A stretch of DNA of 64,000 nucleotides, from assembly GCF_902459705.1 (NCBI RefSeq), contig NZ_CABPRU010000005.1, positions 1 through 64,000 on the forward strand, written 5' to 3'. The position numbers were made by a program, and so were the translations under genes. Below the pieces are notes generated by a model, which made no database searches, was not told the DNA's origin, and saw only the letters and a program-made list of their open reading frames with translations. Positions 1 through 6,472 of this stretch are shown in pieces; within the stretch, counting starts at the first letter, position 1; each line of letters opens with the position of its first letter. Source of the stretch: Pandoraea terrigena (GTDB lineage: Bacteria; Pseudomonadota; Gammaproteobacteria; Burkholderiales; Burkholderiaceae).

Positions 1-97
1 AGCTGGTCGAGATCGTGAATCCGCTCTCCATTGCCGGAACCTGCTTTGCCAATGCGTAACTGATCGCATCAAACGTCACGGTCTTGAGGTCAGGCAT
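1..97 (-). CDS. Phage protein of unknown function, 3'-truncated by the window edge
   Basis: Only the first 32 codons are visible (MPDLKTVTFDAISYALAK at the N-terminus); the rest lies left of position 1. The ATG overlaps the stop of the upstream gene by 8 bp, so it is part of the leftward early operon. Too little is visible to assign a family. Confidence 0.55.
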   Translation of the reverse strand, partial: MPDLKTVTFDAISYALAKQVPAMESGFTISTS

Positions 98-287
98 TTG
101 CAGTGCTCCCGAAGTAGGCCGAGTACATCGCATCAAGCGCTTCGACCTGCTCGCTGTCGAGGCGAGTGACTTGGCCGCTGTGCATGACGGCGCTGATCGG
201 TGCGAGCGCCGCACGTTCTTGGTCGGTGAGGTCGCCGGAGATTTCCTCCAGCGATTGCACCATTTGGGTTGTGGTCGGCAGGCGCAT
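90..287 (-). CDS. Small phage protein, unknown function (65 aa)
   Basis: I do not recognise this protein. It is acidic and predicted helical. The chosen ATG lies 1 nt after the stop of the upstream gene; a longer reading frame exists but would run back into that gene. It overlaps the next gene by 8 bp. Such tight packing is typical of a leftward early phage operon expressed from PL. Confidence 0.6.
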   Translation of the reverse strand: MRLPTTTQMVQSLEEISGDLTDQERAALAPISAVMHSGQVTRLDSEQVEALDAMYSAYFGSTANA

Positions 288-288
288 G

Positions 289-819
289 TCAGGCGGCGTC
301 CTCTTCTTCCTGCTCTTCCGTGTCTTCGCCGAACAGTTCACGTACGGTGTTCGGCGGGGGTGCGATCAGCTTGATTACGATATCTTCCTGAATGCGATGG
401 TCGAGAATGCCGCTCTCGCGCTCGTCCGGCGTGCAGTTGATGTTGAAGTCGTAGATGACGATGTCGTTTTCTTCCGGCGTCACCTTGAGCGACTTGACGG
501 CGCACTCGGTCAGTTCGATATCGCTGTCGCCGCCGAGGCCATAGTCGATGGTCGCGGTATATCCCTTACCCTCGAACGCCCATGCGAACGGTGCCATCTT
601 CGAGAAACGGCGCGTGGTAGTCGCGAGCATGTCATCCGGGTTTTCGATCTGCTTGTAAAGCGAGTCGTACAGCCCATGCTCCAGCATGTCGAGCGAGCGT
701 GCCTGCATGACGACTTGCACGCGCATCGTGGCGGCGGGGCGCTTCACTTTCCCGTGCTTCTCGGCACGCGGGTTGTAGTTGACGAGCTTCGCGGTCTGGG
801 CGGCAATGATTTCGAACAT
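289..819 (-). CDS. Conserved phage early protein, unknown function (176 aa)
   Basis: A 176-residue soluble protein with a glutamate-rich C-terminal tail (GEDTEEQEEEDAA) and no visible membrane segment. A good ribosome binding site (GGAGACTC) precedes the ATG. It sits downstream of the exonuclease, SSB-like and Sak4-like genes in the same direction, so a role in DNA recombination or replication is possible by context only. No catalytic motif is seen. Confidence 0.65.
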   Translation of the reverse strand: MFEIIAAQTAKLVNYNPRAEKHGKVKRPAATMRVQVVMQARSLDMLEHGLYDSLYKQIENPDDMLATTTRRFSKMAPFAWAFEGKGYTATIDYGLGGDSDIELTECAVKSLKVTPEENDIVIYDFNINCTPDERESGILDHRIQEDIVIKLIAPPPNTVRELFGEDTEEQEEEDAA

Positions 820-876
820 GATGGTGAGTCTCCTGATGGGCGGAAAAGAGGGCGCCGTGCTGGCCGCCCAACGGGG

Positions 877-1584
877 TTAGGCTGCTTGCTGGAAAGTCAT
901 GCGCTTGTGGATGCCGCGAACGCGCCGAACATCGTCTTCGCAATACGCGACCACCTCATCGAGCCGTCCGGCCCGCACGAAGTCCCACACTTTCGAACCG
1001 TCGATGTCGCCCTTCTCGGGCAGGCCAAACGCGCGGCACAGCTTGTCAAGACCGATCGTTCCGCGAGTGCCGGCCCAGCGCGTCATCGTGTCGAACACGC
1101 TGTCGTCCCACGGCTTGGCGCTAAACGGGATGATCGATGGCGGCCGGATACCGAGCATTACCGCGCGCTGGAAGATGAAGCGCAGGTCGAACTCGGTGAC
1201 GTAATGACCGATGAATACTGGGCGGCGATCCGTACTCGGCGTGTACGCGTCTGATAGGCAGTCGAACATGTCTCGCATCACTGCCGCTTCGTTCGCGTGC
1301 CACTCGGGTCGCCAGAACGACATGGGCTCAGCGTCATCAAGAGCGATCGATGCACACACGATGTGACCGAGCCCACCGTCGAATGAAGTCTTGCGCCACT
1401 TCATCTCGATTTCGAGGTCGATCTCAGCTCGCTTGGCCGCGATGTACTCGGCGATTTTTGTCTCATCCTTATAGTTGGACGGCGCACACACAGTAGCCTT
1501 AGCTTGCTCCGCATCATCCTCAAATGCGGCAATCACCGCCGGGTCTTGGCTCGGCACGGTTTCGATGTCGATATAGATATTCAT
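877..1584 (-). CDS. DnaQ/PolB-like 3'-5' exonuclease (DEDDy)
   Basis: This 235-aa protein shows the three motifs of a DEDD 3'-5' exonuclease resembling the proofreading domain of B-family polymerases: DIET (Exo I, D6 and E8), GHYVTEFDL (Exo II) and YCEDDVRRV (Exo III, Tyr variant). No polymerase domain is attached, so it acts as a separate nuclease needing two metal ions. Its neighbours are an SSB-tailed protein and a Sak4-like ATPase, which suggests end processing for phage single-strand annealing or recombination-dependent replication. The motif reading is firm; the biological role is inferred from the operon. Confidence 0.82.
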   Translation of the reverse strand: MNIYIDIETVPSQDPAVIAAFEDDAEQAKATVCAPSNYKDETKIAEYIAAKRAEIDLEIEMKWRKTSFDGGLGHIVCASIALDDAEPMSFWRPEWHANEAAVMRDMFDCLSDAYTPSTDRRPVFIGHYVTEFDLRFIFQRAVMLGIRPPSIIPFSAKPWDDSVFDTMTRWAGTRGTIGLDKLCRAFGLPEKGDIDGSKVWDFVRAGRLDEVVAYCEDDVRRVRGIHKRMTFQQAA

Positions 1585-1599
1585 GTCAGGGTCTCCGAA

Positions 1600-2238
1600 T
1601 CAGAAGGGGATGTCGTCGTCTTGCTCGAAGCCATTGCCGTTCGTGGCATCGGAATACGAGCGTGAGGTTTGCGATCCGGCAGGGCGCTTACGCATCGGGC
1701 GGTCAGCTAGTTGTGCGACGCGGTGGGTAAGCGCTTCGGGAGATTTCTTGCCATCGAGAATTTCCGAAGCCATCAGTTCGGTGTTTGCCTCAAACACGGC
1801 GACCAGCTTTGCCGACCATGCCGTATCGTTCGGATCTTTCCGGCTGACTTCTTCCGTTTTCTGAAGCAGGAAGCCAATGCGCTTGTTTGCAAGTTCGGGA
1901 AACACCTGGCCATCAGCAACATATTCCTGCTTCGCATCGTTGTCCCATCGCTTCACCTTGGCCGATACCGGCTTGATGTCGCGGAGCTTCAAACAGGTCA
2001 TGAGGGCCATGACTAGGTCGAAGCCAGTCAGGCGATCGCCGTTGGATTTCTCGGTGTAGATGAATTGCCGAGTCTCGCGGCCATCGTCTGCGCGCAGCGT
2101 GAGCACAATGCCGCGCGTGCCGGTGTTGGCAACGATGTCCTCGGCGGTCACGATCGTGCCGATGTACTTGCCGGTTTCCGTGAGCCACTTGCCTACTTGG
2201 TCGGCCTTCTTTGCTGAGTTCTTGTCGAGGGTGTACAT
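1600..2238 (-). CDS. Phage SSB-like protein with acidic DDDIPF tail
   Basis: A 212-aa protein ending in EQDDDIPF, the acidic-hydrophobic tip by which bacterial and phage single-stranded DNA-binding proteins recruit partners. The N-terminal 120 residues look like a compact beta-rich domain followed by a flexible, Arg/Ser/Gly-rich linker, the layout of SSB. I cannot confirm an OB fold by eye. It lies 11 bp downstream of the Sak4-like gene and upstream of the exonuclease gene. Sak4 annealases are known to work with phage SSBs, so the context supports the call. Confidence 0.7.
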   Translation of the reverse strand: MYTLDKNSAKKADQVGKWLTETGKYIGTIVTAEDIVANTGTRGIVLTLRADDGRETRQFIYTEKSNGDRLTGFDLVMALMTCLKLRDIKPVSAKVKRWDNDAKQEYVADGQVFPELANKRIGFLLQKTEEVSRKDPNDTAWSAKLVAVFEANTELMASEILDGKKSPEALTHRVAQLADRPMRKRPAGSQTSRSYSDATNGNGFEQDDDIPF

Positions 2239-2249
2239 GCTGGGATCCT

Positions 2250-2912
2250 TTAGGCTGCTTGCTTGAGGTCGTAATAGGCGGCGATCGCCTCATCCACCAT
2301 GGCGAGGTCGTTCTCGATCAGGTCGGATTCAAAGAGGCCAAGCGGTGACTTCACCGTGTCTTGCCCGTTGTTCTTGGTGCTGAACATGTATTCGCCGTTA
2401 CTCACGGCGGTGCGCAGCACGATTGTCACCAGACCCTCCATGACGATCTTCTCGTCGAGAAGCTTCCCGATCGTCTTGATCTTCGTGCGCCCGAAATCGT
2501 CGGTGCTGGTATGGCTTAGGATGTAGACGCGCTTGGAGTCGGCGAGCGACGTGGCAGCCATGAGAACGTCCCAGGCGTGACGCGCGATCTCGTTGTATTT
2601 GGCGAAAGCGCTGTTCCCGACCTCGTTGTCGGTGACACGGCGCATGAACTCGTTCGCCAGCACGTATTGAAAATCGTCGATGACGATGATTTCCTTGTCA
2701 GTACGCTGCATGGCGGTGACGATCCTGGCGCTGTCGTCGGTCACGTAGACCGAACCGCCGTTACCTTTCGCGACCGGCTTCCAGCCCCCCGAGCGGAAAG
2801 GCAGCGGCTTCTTGACTGCCTGAATCAGCAGTGTGTTTTCCGGGTTGAGGTTGCGCAGACTGGTGCTCTTGCCCGTTCCGCTTTCCCCGATGATCATGGT
2901 TGCAATGCTCAT
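2250..2912 (-). CDS. Sak4-like RecA-fold ATPase (putative recombinase/annealase)
   Basis: A 220-aa P-loop protein with Walker A GESGTGKST near residues 9-17 and a Walker B-like segment EIIVIDDFQ near residue 74. Length and layout fit the phage AAA_24/Sak4 group, short RecA/Rad51-like ATPases that anneal single-stranded DNA. The SSB-like gene follows 11 bp downstream and a 3'-5' exonuclease after that, a recurring phage recombination set. A GGAG ribosome binding site precedes the ATG. A general phage nucleotide-binding protein is the alternative. Confidence 0.75.
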   Translation of the reverse strand: MSIATMIIGESGTGKSTSLRNLNPENTLLIQAVKKPLPFRSGGWKPVAKGNGGSVYVTDDSARIVTAMQRTDKEIIVIDDFQYVLANEFMRRVTDNEVGNSAFAKYNEIARHAWDVLMAATSLADSKRVYILSHTSTDDFGRTKIKTIGKLLDEKIVMEGLVTIVLRTAVSNGEYMFSTKNNGQDTVKSPLGLFESDLIENDLAMVDEAIAAYYDLKQAA

Positions 2913-2981
2913 TTGATTGCTCCGTTTCAGATTGAAGTTGTTCCCATTGGCCGACGGTTTGCCACCACTGCGGGTCCATGG

Positions 2982-3224
2982 TCAGACGCTCCGGAAAACG
3001 ACAGGCTGCGCGGCGCGCATGGCGTCGTCGAGATCGATGGCGCCGACGATGCTTGCGCCCAGCGAGAGCGCCAGGAGAAAGATCAGCGCGGCGACGCCGG
3101 GAAAACGCGTAACGAATCGGTCGATGCGCTGGGTCAGCGTGGGCGCGTGCTGGCGATGCTTGAGCGAGCACTCATCGGAGGTGTGGCCTTGGCGGCCGCA
3201 GCGGATGCAGTAGTCGCGGTTCAT
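2982..3224 (-). CDS. CCHC zinc-knuckle protein with a transmembrane helix
   Basis: An 80-aa protein. The N-terminus carries CIRCGRQGHTSDEC, an exact Cx2Cx4Hx4C zinc knuckle of the type best known from retroviral nucleocapsid proteins. A basic region follows, then a hydrophobic helix (about residues 44-64, GVAALIFLLALSLGASIVGA). The ATG overlaps the upstream gene by 4 bp. The combination predicts a membrane-tethered nucleic-acid or zinc-binding peptide. Function unknown. Confidence 0.65.
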   Translation of the reverse strand: MNRDYCIRCGRQGHTSDECSLKHRQHAPTLTQRIDRFVTRFPGVAALIFLLALSLGASIVGAIDLDDAMRAAQPVVFRSV

Positions 3225-3472
3225 TTCGCCCCCCGTGCGCGGAGCATGGCGTCGGCCAACGCATAGGCATCAAGTGCTATACCGAAACGCCAATCGTCAT
3301 GCTGGAATAGCCCAGATCCTTCTCGTGCTTCTTGCAATGCATTTTCGTAAACCGAAGGCAAAACTTTCGCGGCGAAGTAGTCGCGAAAGTCCATGCCGAG
3401 ATTGATGGTCGGGCAATCGTTCAGATCGCCGCACCACGGAAACGCCGGACCGCCGTTTTTGATCTCGCTCAT
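3221..3472 (-). CDS. Phage protein of the GGPAFP/RDYFAAK type, unknown function
   Basis: The sequence has the pattern GGPAFP, then FRDYFAAKVLPS, then YALADAMLRAR at the C-terminus. This arrangement recurs in small early proteins of many tailed phages that have no assigned function. Length (83 aa) fits. The ATG and TGA overlap with the flanking genes by 4 bp, indicating translational coupling. Confidence 0.72.
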   Translation of the reverse strand: MSEIKNGGPAFPWCGDLNDCPTINLGMDFRDYFAAKVLPSVYENALQEAREGSGLFQHDDWRFGIALDAYALADAMLRARGAK

Positions 3473-3843
3473 GCTTCACCTCGTGCTTTAGCGATGACAT
3501 CTTGAATATCGAAATCAGCGCAGTCGTTTCCGAGAATGCGCATGTCTTCGCTCATCTGCTCAGCAGCGTTATGTGCACCTTCCGGGTACCAATCGGCAAC
3601 CCGGCGGCTGTGCAGTTCTTGCCGAATGCTGTCAATAAATTCGTGGGCGCGTTCCAGCGTCTCCACCAACTTCTCGTAACTCGGGCGGTCCGGCACGAGG
3701 TCAGCCGCAGCAGTCAGGAGCGTGTCAGAAAGTTCGCGCGATTCCCTAACATCGAGAAACTCGAGTTCATGCTTGGCCTGACCGATCTCGATGGTGACAA
3801 CCTTGTACCCGTTGTACCGGCGGACATCGATAGATGCATTCAT
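3469..3843 (-). CDS. Phage protein, unknown function (124 aa)
   Basis: I do not recognise the family. The N-terminal 40 residues look like a small beta sheet, and the remainder is predicted helical and rich in Glu/Arg, possibly a coiled coil. It is coupled to the downstream gene through a 4-bp ATGA overlap and belongs to the leftward early operon. No catalytic residues stand out. Confidence 0.6.
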   Translation of the reverse strand: MNASIDVRRYNGYKVVTIEIGQAKHELEFLDVRESRELSDTLLTAAADLVPDRPSYEKLVETLERAHEFIDSIRQELHSRRVADWYPEGAHNAAEQMSEDMRILGNDCADFDIQDVIAKARGEA

Positions 3844-3848
3844 GCTTG

Positions 3849-4292
3849 CTATCCTCGTGCTTTGGCGAGGGCGGCGCGCCGACGCGTGTGATGATGGTTC
3901 TCACCGCGAATGACGCGTTCTTTGTGATTGCTGGCCTTTATGGCAGCGGAGTGCTTTTCTCCGCGGGATGTGTGTCCGTGAAGTTCTCGGTCAGCAGCAT
4001 TCTCTTTGCGAGTACCCCAAGCCAGATTCGTGTAGTGCGCGTTGAGCTTGTTTCCGTCGAGGTGGCGAATCTCATAGCCTGGGGCGGGCTGTGGCCCGAT
4101 ATGTGTACGAGCTACGAGTGAATGAACCGTAACGCGCCGGCGCTTTCCACCGATGACGATGCGAACGCACGGATAGCCACTCTTGTTGAGATCCTGCGCA
4201 AGTTCATGCATTTCCTTGCCGCGCCATGTCCCGTTCACAGAGAAAATCCGGCCGTCAGCCATGACTTCGTAGGTCGGCGTGTGCTTATCCAT
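3849..4292 (-). CDS. HNH endonuclease with NUMOD4-like N-terminus
   Basis: About residues 7-55 match a NUMOD4-like module (YEVMADGRIFSV, then KSGYPCVRIVI). An HNH_3-type nuclease core follows, with VHSLVARTHIGP, EIRHLDGNKLNAHYTNL and AWGTRKENAADR. These proteins are usually free-standing homing endonucleases in phage genomes. The C-terminal 35 residues are very basic and His-rich. The chosen ATG (4292) overlaps the upstream stop by 8 bp; an in-frame start 21 nt upstream is possible. Whether it is active cannot be judged, but the core residues are intact. Confidence 0.82.
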   Translation of the reverse strand: MDKHTPTYEVMADGRIFSVNGTWRGKEMHELAQDLNKSGYPCVRIVIGGKRRRVTVHSLVARTHIGPQPAPGYEIRHLDGNKLNAHYTNLAWGTRKENAADRELHGHTSRGEKHSAAIKASNHKERVIRGENHHHTRRRAALAKARG

Positions 4293-4563
4293 GACGCACC
4301 TCGCCCTCAGCAAACACGTTCACCTCGACCTCGAATGCGACTTGCAGGATCTCGCCCGCGCGCTTCGTGTCCTGCTTGATCAGCGCGTCGTTCAGCGCGC
4401 AGTAGCCGTCGTAGTCGTGGTCCTGCAGGCGTTGGAGTGCGTTGATGACGTCCGCGCACTCGGCAGCGCGCTCACGGGCGCGGTCCAGCGCTTCTGCCGC
4501 GTCCTGCTGGCGCATGTACGCGCCAAGGTCGCGCGTGACGATGCAGGGGATTCGTGCGTTCAT
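4285..4563 (-). CDS. First gene of the leftward early operon, unknown function (92 aa)
   Basis: A mostly helical 92-aa protein with no family I can name. It is the promoter-proximal gene of the PL operon: the ATG at 4563 lies about 33 nt from the PL -10 element, and a GAGG motif precedes it. A longer version starting at 4596 would run into the promoter and is less likely. In lambdoid phages this position often holds an antitermination or host-takeover protein, but nothing in the sequence proves that here. Confidence 0.6.
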   Translation of the reverse strand: MNARIPCIVTRDLGAYMRQQDAAEALDRARERAAECADVINALQRLQDHDYDGYCALNDALIKQDTKRAGEILQVAFEVEVNVFAEGEVRHG

Positions 4564-4595
4564 GGTGGCCTCGATGTCTGGGTGACGTTGAGGCA

Positions 4596-4624
4596 AGTTT
4601 ATTAAATGCTAAACGCATAGTCAA
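4596..4624 (-). promoter_or_regulatory. Leftward early promoter PL
   Basis: On the minus strand the -35 hexamer TTGACT (4624-4619), a 17-bp spacer and the -10 hexamer TAAACT (4601-4596) form a good sigma-70 promoter reading into the leftward early operon. The core closely matches PR at 6145-6173: same spacer, same -10, one difference in the -35. Confidence 0.75.
4597..4614. promoter_or_regulatory. Operator OL (copy of the 18-bp repressor site)
   Basis: On the minus strand the site reads GTTTAGCATTTAATAAAC. It matches the operator at 6155-6172 at 16 of 18 positions and is itself an imperfect dyad. It covers the PL spacer and most of the -10, so a bound repressor would block RNA polymerase. 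It is probably the site of the S24 repressor and the Cro-like protein. A further half-site, CTAAAC, lies at 4632-4637. Confidence 0.72.
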
Positions 4625-4723
4625 GCAAAAACTAAACATGCGGCGAAGCGAGTGCTTCTATGCTTCTATGACATGGCGCGTTATTCAGATGCCTATGTGC
4701 GGCGGTGGAGGGAGAAATTGAAA

Positions 4724-4744
4724 AAGGCCCCGGTTAGGGGCCTT
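4724..4744 (-). terminator. Rho-independent terminator of the repressor operon
   Basis: An 8-bp perfect stem AAGGCCCC/GGGGCCTT with a 5-nt loop. On the minus strand it is followed directly by a T run. It lies 23 bp after the stop of the membrane-anchored gene (4767-5420), so the repressor transcript should end here, before reaching PL. Confidence 0.85.
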
Positions 4745-4766
4745 GGAATGTGTGGGGAAGTTTGGG

Positions 4767-5420
4767 TTACGCGTCGCCTGGCGCGCAGGGCACCCAAGTT
4801 CGATCTGCACTGATATCGCTCCTGTGCCCCCAGCACCACCCTTTGGCGCGAATTTCGGAATAAGTGGCGTCGCGATCAGCGCATGCAGCTTGGGTCGAGG
4901 GTTCGTCACCATGGCCGCTGCGGCATTGCCGGTTTAGGTCACCATATTTTTCGGTTAGCACGAGAACATCACTTGGCATATCCAATGCCACTTCGGCGCG
5001 GGCAACCGCTGCGGAAGCATCTGCTGCCGCGCGCTCCATGTCCGCCGAGGCCCGTTGCATTGCTTGCTGTATTGTCTGCTGAATGCTCTCTTGCGCAGCA
5101 AAAAGGAACGCCCCTTGCTCTGCCTGCCACGCGACGCTTTTCCCGTCGGCGATGATCGAAAGCGGCACTTGATGTTGTTTTCCCCTCAGATCAACGGTGG
5201 CGATTCCGGCATATTTGTTGCCGGTTTCGTGAAGCACTTCTACTTTGAGTACCTTCATTTGGTACTCGGCGAGATCGCTAGTTTCTAGCTTCTGCTGAAG
5301 CGCGGCCGAAACGGTTTTGGCGATCTGATCCTTACTCAGATGATTGTCGAAGTACCAATACACACCGCTTGCGAGAAACAAGATCGCGAGTGTGATAAGC
5401 CATTTGCGTGCGCTTTTCAT
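4767..5420 (-). CDS. Membrane-anchored lysogenic protein, candidate superinfection-exclusion or conversion gene
   Basis: A 217-aa protein with one N-terminal hydrophobic segment (about residues 7-23) and the rest predicted periplasmic. Residues 50-105 look like a small beta domain (VDLRGKQHQVPLSIIADGK). Residues 105-145 form an Ala/Gln-rich coiled coil. The C-terminal part has three cysteines (166, 180, 196) in a C-x13-C-x15-C layout ending RAKGWCWG, a pattern I associate with uncharacterised proteobacterial envelope proteins. It starts 22 bp after the repressor gene and ends at a terminator, so it should be made in the lysogen. The role is inferred from position. Confidence 0.6.
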   Translation of the reverse strand: MKSARKWLITLAILFLASGVYWYFDNHLSKDQIAKTVSAALQQKLETSDLAEYQMKVLKVEVLHETGNKYAGIATVDLRGKQHQVPLSIIADGKSVAWQAEQGAFLFAAQESIQQTIQQAMQRASADMERAAADASAAVARAEVALDMPSDVLVLTEKYGDLNRQCRSGHGDEPSTQAACADRDATYSEIRAKGWCWGHRSDISADRTWVPCAPGDA

Positions 5421-5442
5421 GGACTACTCGTTGTGCCAGAGA

Positions 5443-6105
5443 TCAGAAATCTTCGCTTCGCCAGACTTTCAGGATTCTTCCGAAGACTTCGAAGTCCATT
5501 TTGGGGGTGATGTCCCACGTATCGTAGCTGACGTTTTCAGACTTTGCTCGGATCAGGAGCCCTTGCTCTGTTGGGATGCGCTGCAAACGCTTAATGAATC
5601 CTTCGGTGCCCACACGGAAAAAATAAATAGCATCGAACTCTACCGCCTTCACCCCGATGTCAGCGATTAGCGGGTCGCCAGGGTTGAACATCGGCCGCAT
5701 GGAGTCACCAAAACCGGTAACAACCACGAGATTCTTAACAGCAGTGTAATTCTTCAGGTTTTTCGAAAGCCATTCATTGCTGACTCTAAGCGTCTCAATT
5801 ACGCCGGGCTGATCGCGCAGCTCAATCCCATGTCCCATCGCCCCACCCGTATCGAAGCGTTGAATTTGAATGACGGGCGGCTGTTCTGGCAGTGACATAG
5901 CGAGCGACTCCTCACCTGACTCGACCGGAGAGTCAAGGTATCCGAGATCCATACCATAGTCCCGTTCAAGTCGTCGCGCAGCTCTTTCACCAAAGGATGC
6001 GCGTCCGGTCATCAGTTGTGACAGGTAACTTTTCTCAGTTGCCGGAAGGGTGCGGCTCGTGAACCACAAGCGCAGGCGTGCCCGGCGGGTATCTGCAATA
6101 TCCAT
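5443..6105 (-). CDS. cI: CI-type phage repressor (HTH plus S24 peptidase-like domain)
   Basis: A 220-aa protein with an N-terminal helix-turn-helix region (about residues 5-55) and a C-terminal LexA/CI S24 domain (about 85-215). The serine-lysine dyad is visible: Ser135 in GFGDSMRPMF and Lys172 in FIKRLQR. It should maintain lysogeny by binding the 18-bp operators at 6117, 6155 and 4597. The segment where self-cleavage normally occurs reads TGGAMGHG (residues 86-93) and lacks the usual Ala-Gly or Cys-Gly pair. The operator at 6117 is close enough to the ATG that the mRNA leader must be very short. Confidence 0.9.
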   Translation of the reverse strand: MDIADTRRARLRLWFTSRTLPATEKSYLSQLMTGRASFGERAARRLERDYGMDLGYLDSPVESGEESLAMSLPEQPPVIQIQRFDTGGAMGHGIELRDQPGVIETLRVSNEWLSKNLKNYTAVKNLVVVTGFGDSMRPMFNPGDPLIADIGVKAVEFDAIYFFRVGTEGFIKRLQRIPTEQGLLIRAKSENVSYDTWDITPKMDFEVFGRILKVWRSEDF

Positions 6106-6116
6106 GGTTCGAGTCT

Positions 6117-6134
6117 GATTAGTATCTGCTAAAC
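6117..6134. promoter_or_regulatory. Operator OR (repressor-proximal copy)
   Basis: GATTAGTATCTGCTAAAC, 14 of 18 identical to the site at 6155-6172. It lies 12 bp upstream of the repressor ATG and contains a minus-strand GATACT (6126-6121) that could be the -10 of the repressor maintenance promoter. Occupancy here would autoregulate the repressor. Confidence 0.6.
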
Positions 6135-6147
6135 AAGCAAATGCTTG
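6134..6147. promoter_or_regulatory. Perfect inverted repeat CAAGCA-AA-TGCTTG between the two operators
   Basis: Two perfect 6-bp arms separated by 2 bp, unrelated in sequence to the 18-bp operators. It ends inside the PR -35 element. It could bind a second regulator such as the Cro-like protein. A partial copy (CAAGCAAA) precedes PL. Function is inferred. Confidence 0.45.
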
Positions 6148-6173
6148 ACCTTAAGTTTAGTATTTATTAAACT
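6145..6173 (+). promoter_or_regulatory. Rightward early promoter PR
   Basis: The -35 hexamer TTGACC (6145-6150), a 17-bp spacer and the -10 hexamer TAAACT (6168-6173) read towards the cro-like gene, whose ATG is 30 bp downstream. Architecture and sequence match PL. Confidence 0.75.
6155..6172. promoter_or_regulatory. Operator OR overlapping PR
   Basis: GTTTAGTATTTATTAAAC, an imperfect dyad (14 of 18 positions symmetric). It overlaps the PR spacer and -10 in exactly the register that OL has in PL. Confidence 0.72.
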
Positions 6174-6202
6174 TCGTCCAAGTAACCAACCTTGGACTCG
6201 GT

Positions 6203-6457
6203 ATGGACCTCAAGACATATCTAGCGTCGCTCGAACGTGGCGGCGTCTCAAAGCTTGCGGAGGAAATCGGGGTATCGGCCTCGTTTCTCTCTCAAATGGC
6301 CGCAGGTTCATCTGCGATTAGCCCGGCGCGATGCGTTCTGATTGAAATCGCCACGAAGCAAGCCGTAACGCGTCGCGACCTCCGCCCCGATGATTGGCGC
6401 TCTATCTGGCCCGAGCTAGACATCCCCGGCACCCCCACAGAGCAGGTGGCGGCATGA
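6203..6457 (+). CDS. cro: Cro/YdaS-like DNA-binding protein
   Basis: An 84-aa protein whose first 70 residues match the YdaS/Cro-like helix-turn-helix layout: MDLKTYLASLERGGVSKLAEEIGVS, recognition helix around ASFLSQMAAG, then ISPARCVLIE and RRDLRPDDW. It is the first gene after PR, back-to-back with the repressor gene. It probably competes for the shared operators and favours lytic growth. The Pro/Thr-rich tail is probably flexible. Confidence 0.85.
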   Translation: MDLKTYLASLERGGVSKLAEEIGVSASFLSQMAAGSSAISPARCVLIEIATKQAVTRRDLRPDDWRSIWPELDIPGTPTEQVAA

Positions 6458-6472
6458 CCTCTAAAGCGCGCG

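Noticed and set aside
166-1254. 362-codon plus-strand frame at the left end
   Set aside because: It runs against the exonuclease gene and other leftward genes with coupled starts, and its sequence has no recognisable features.
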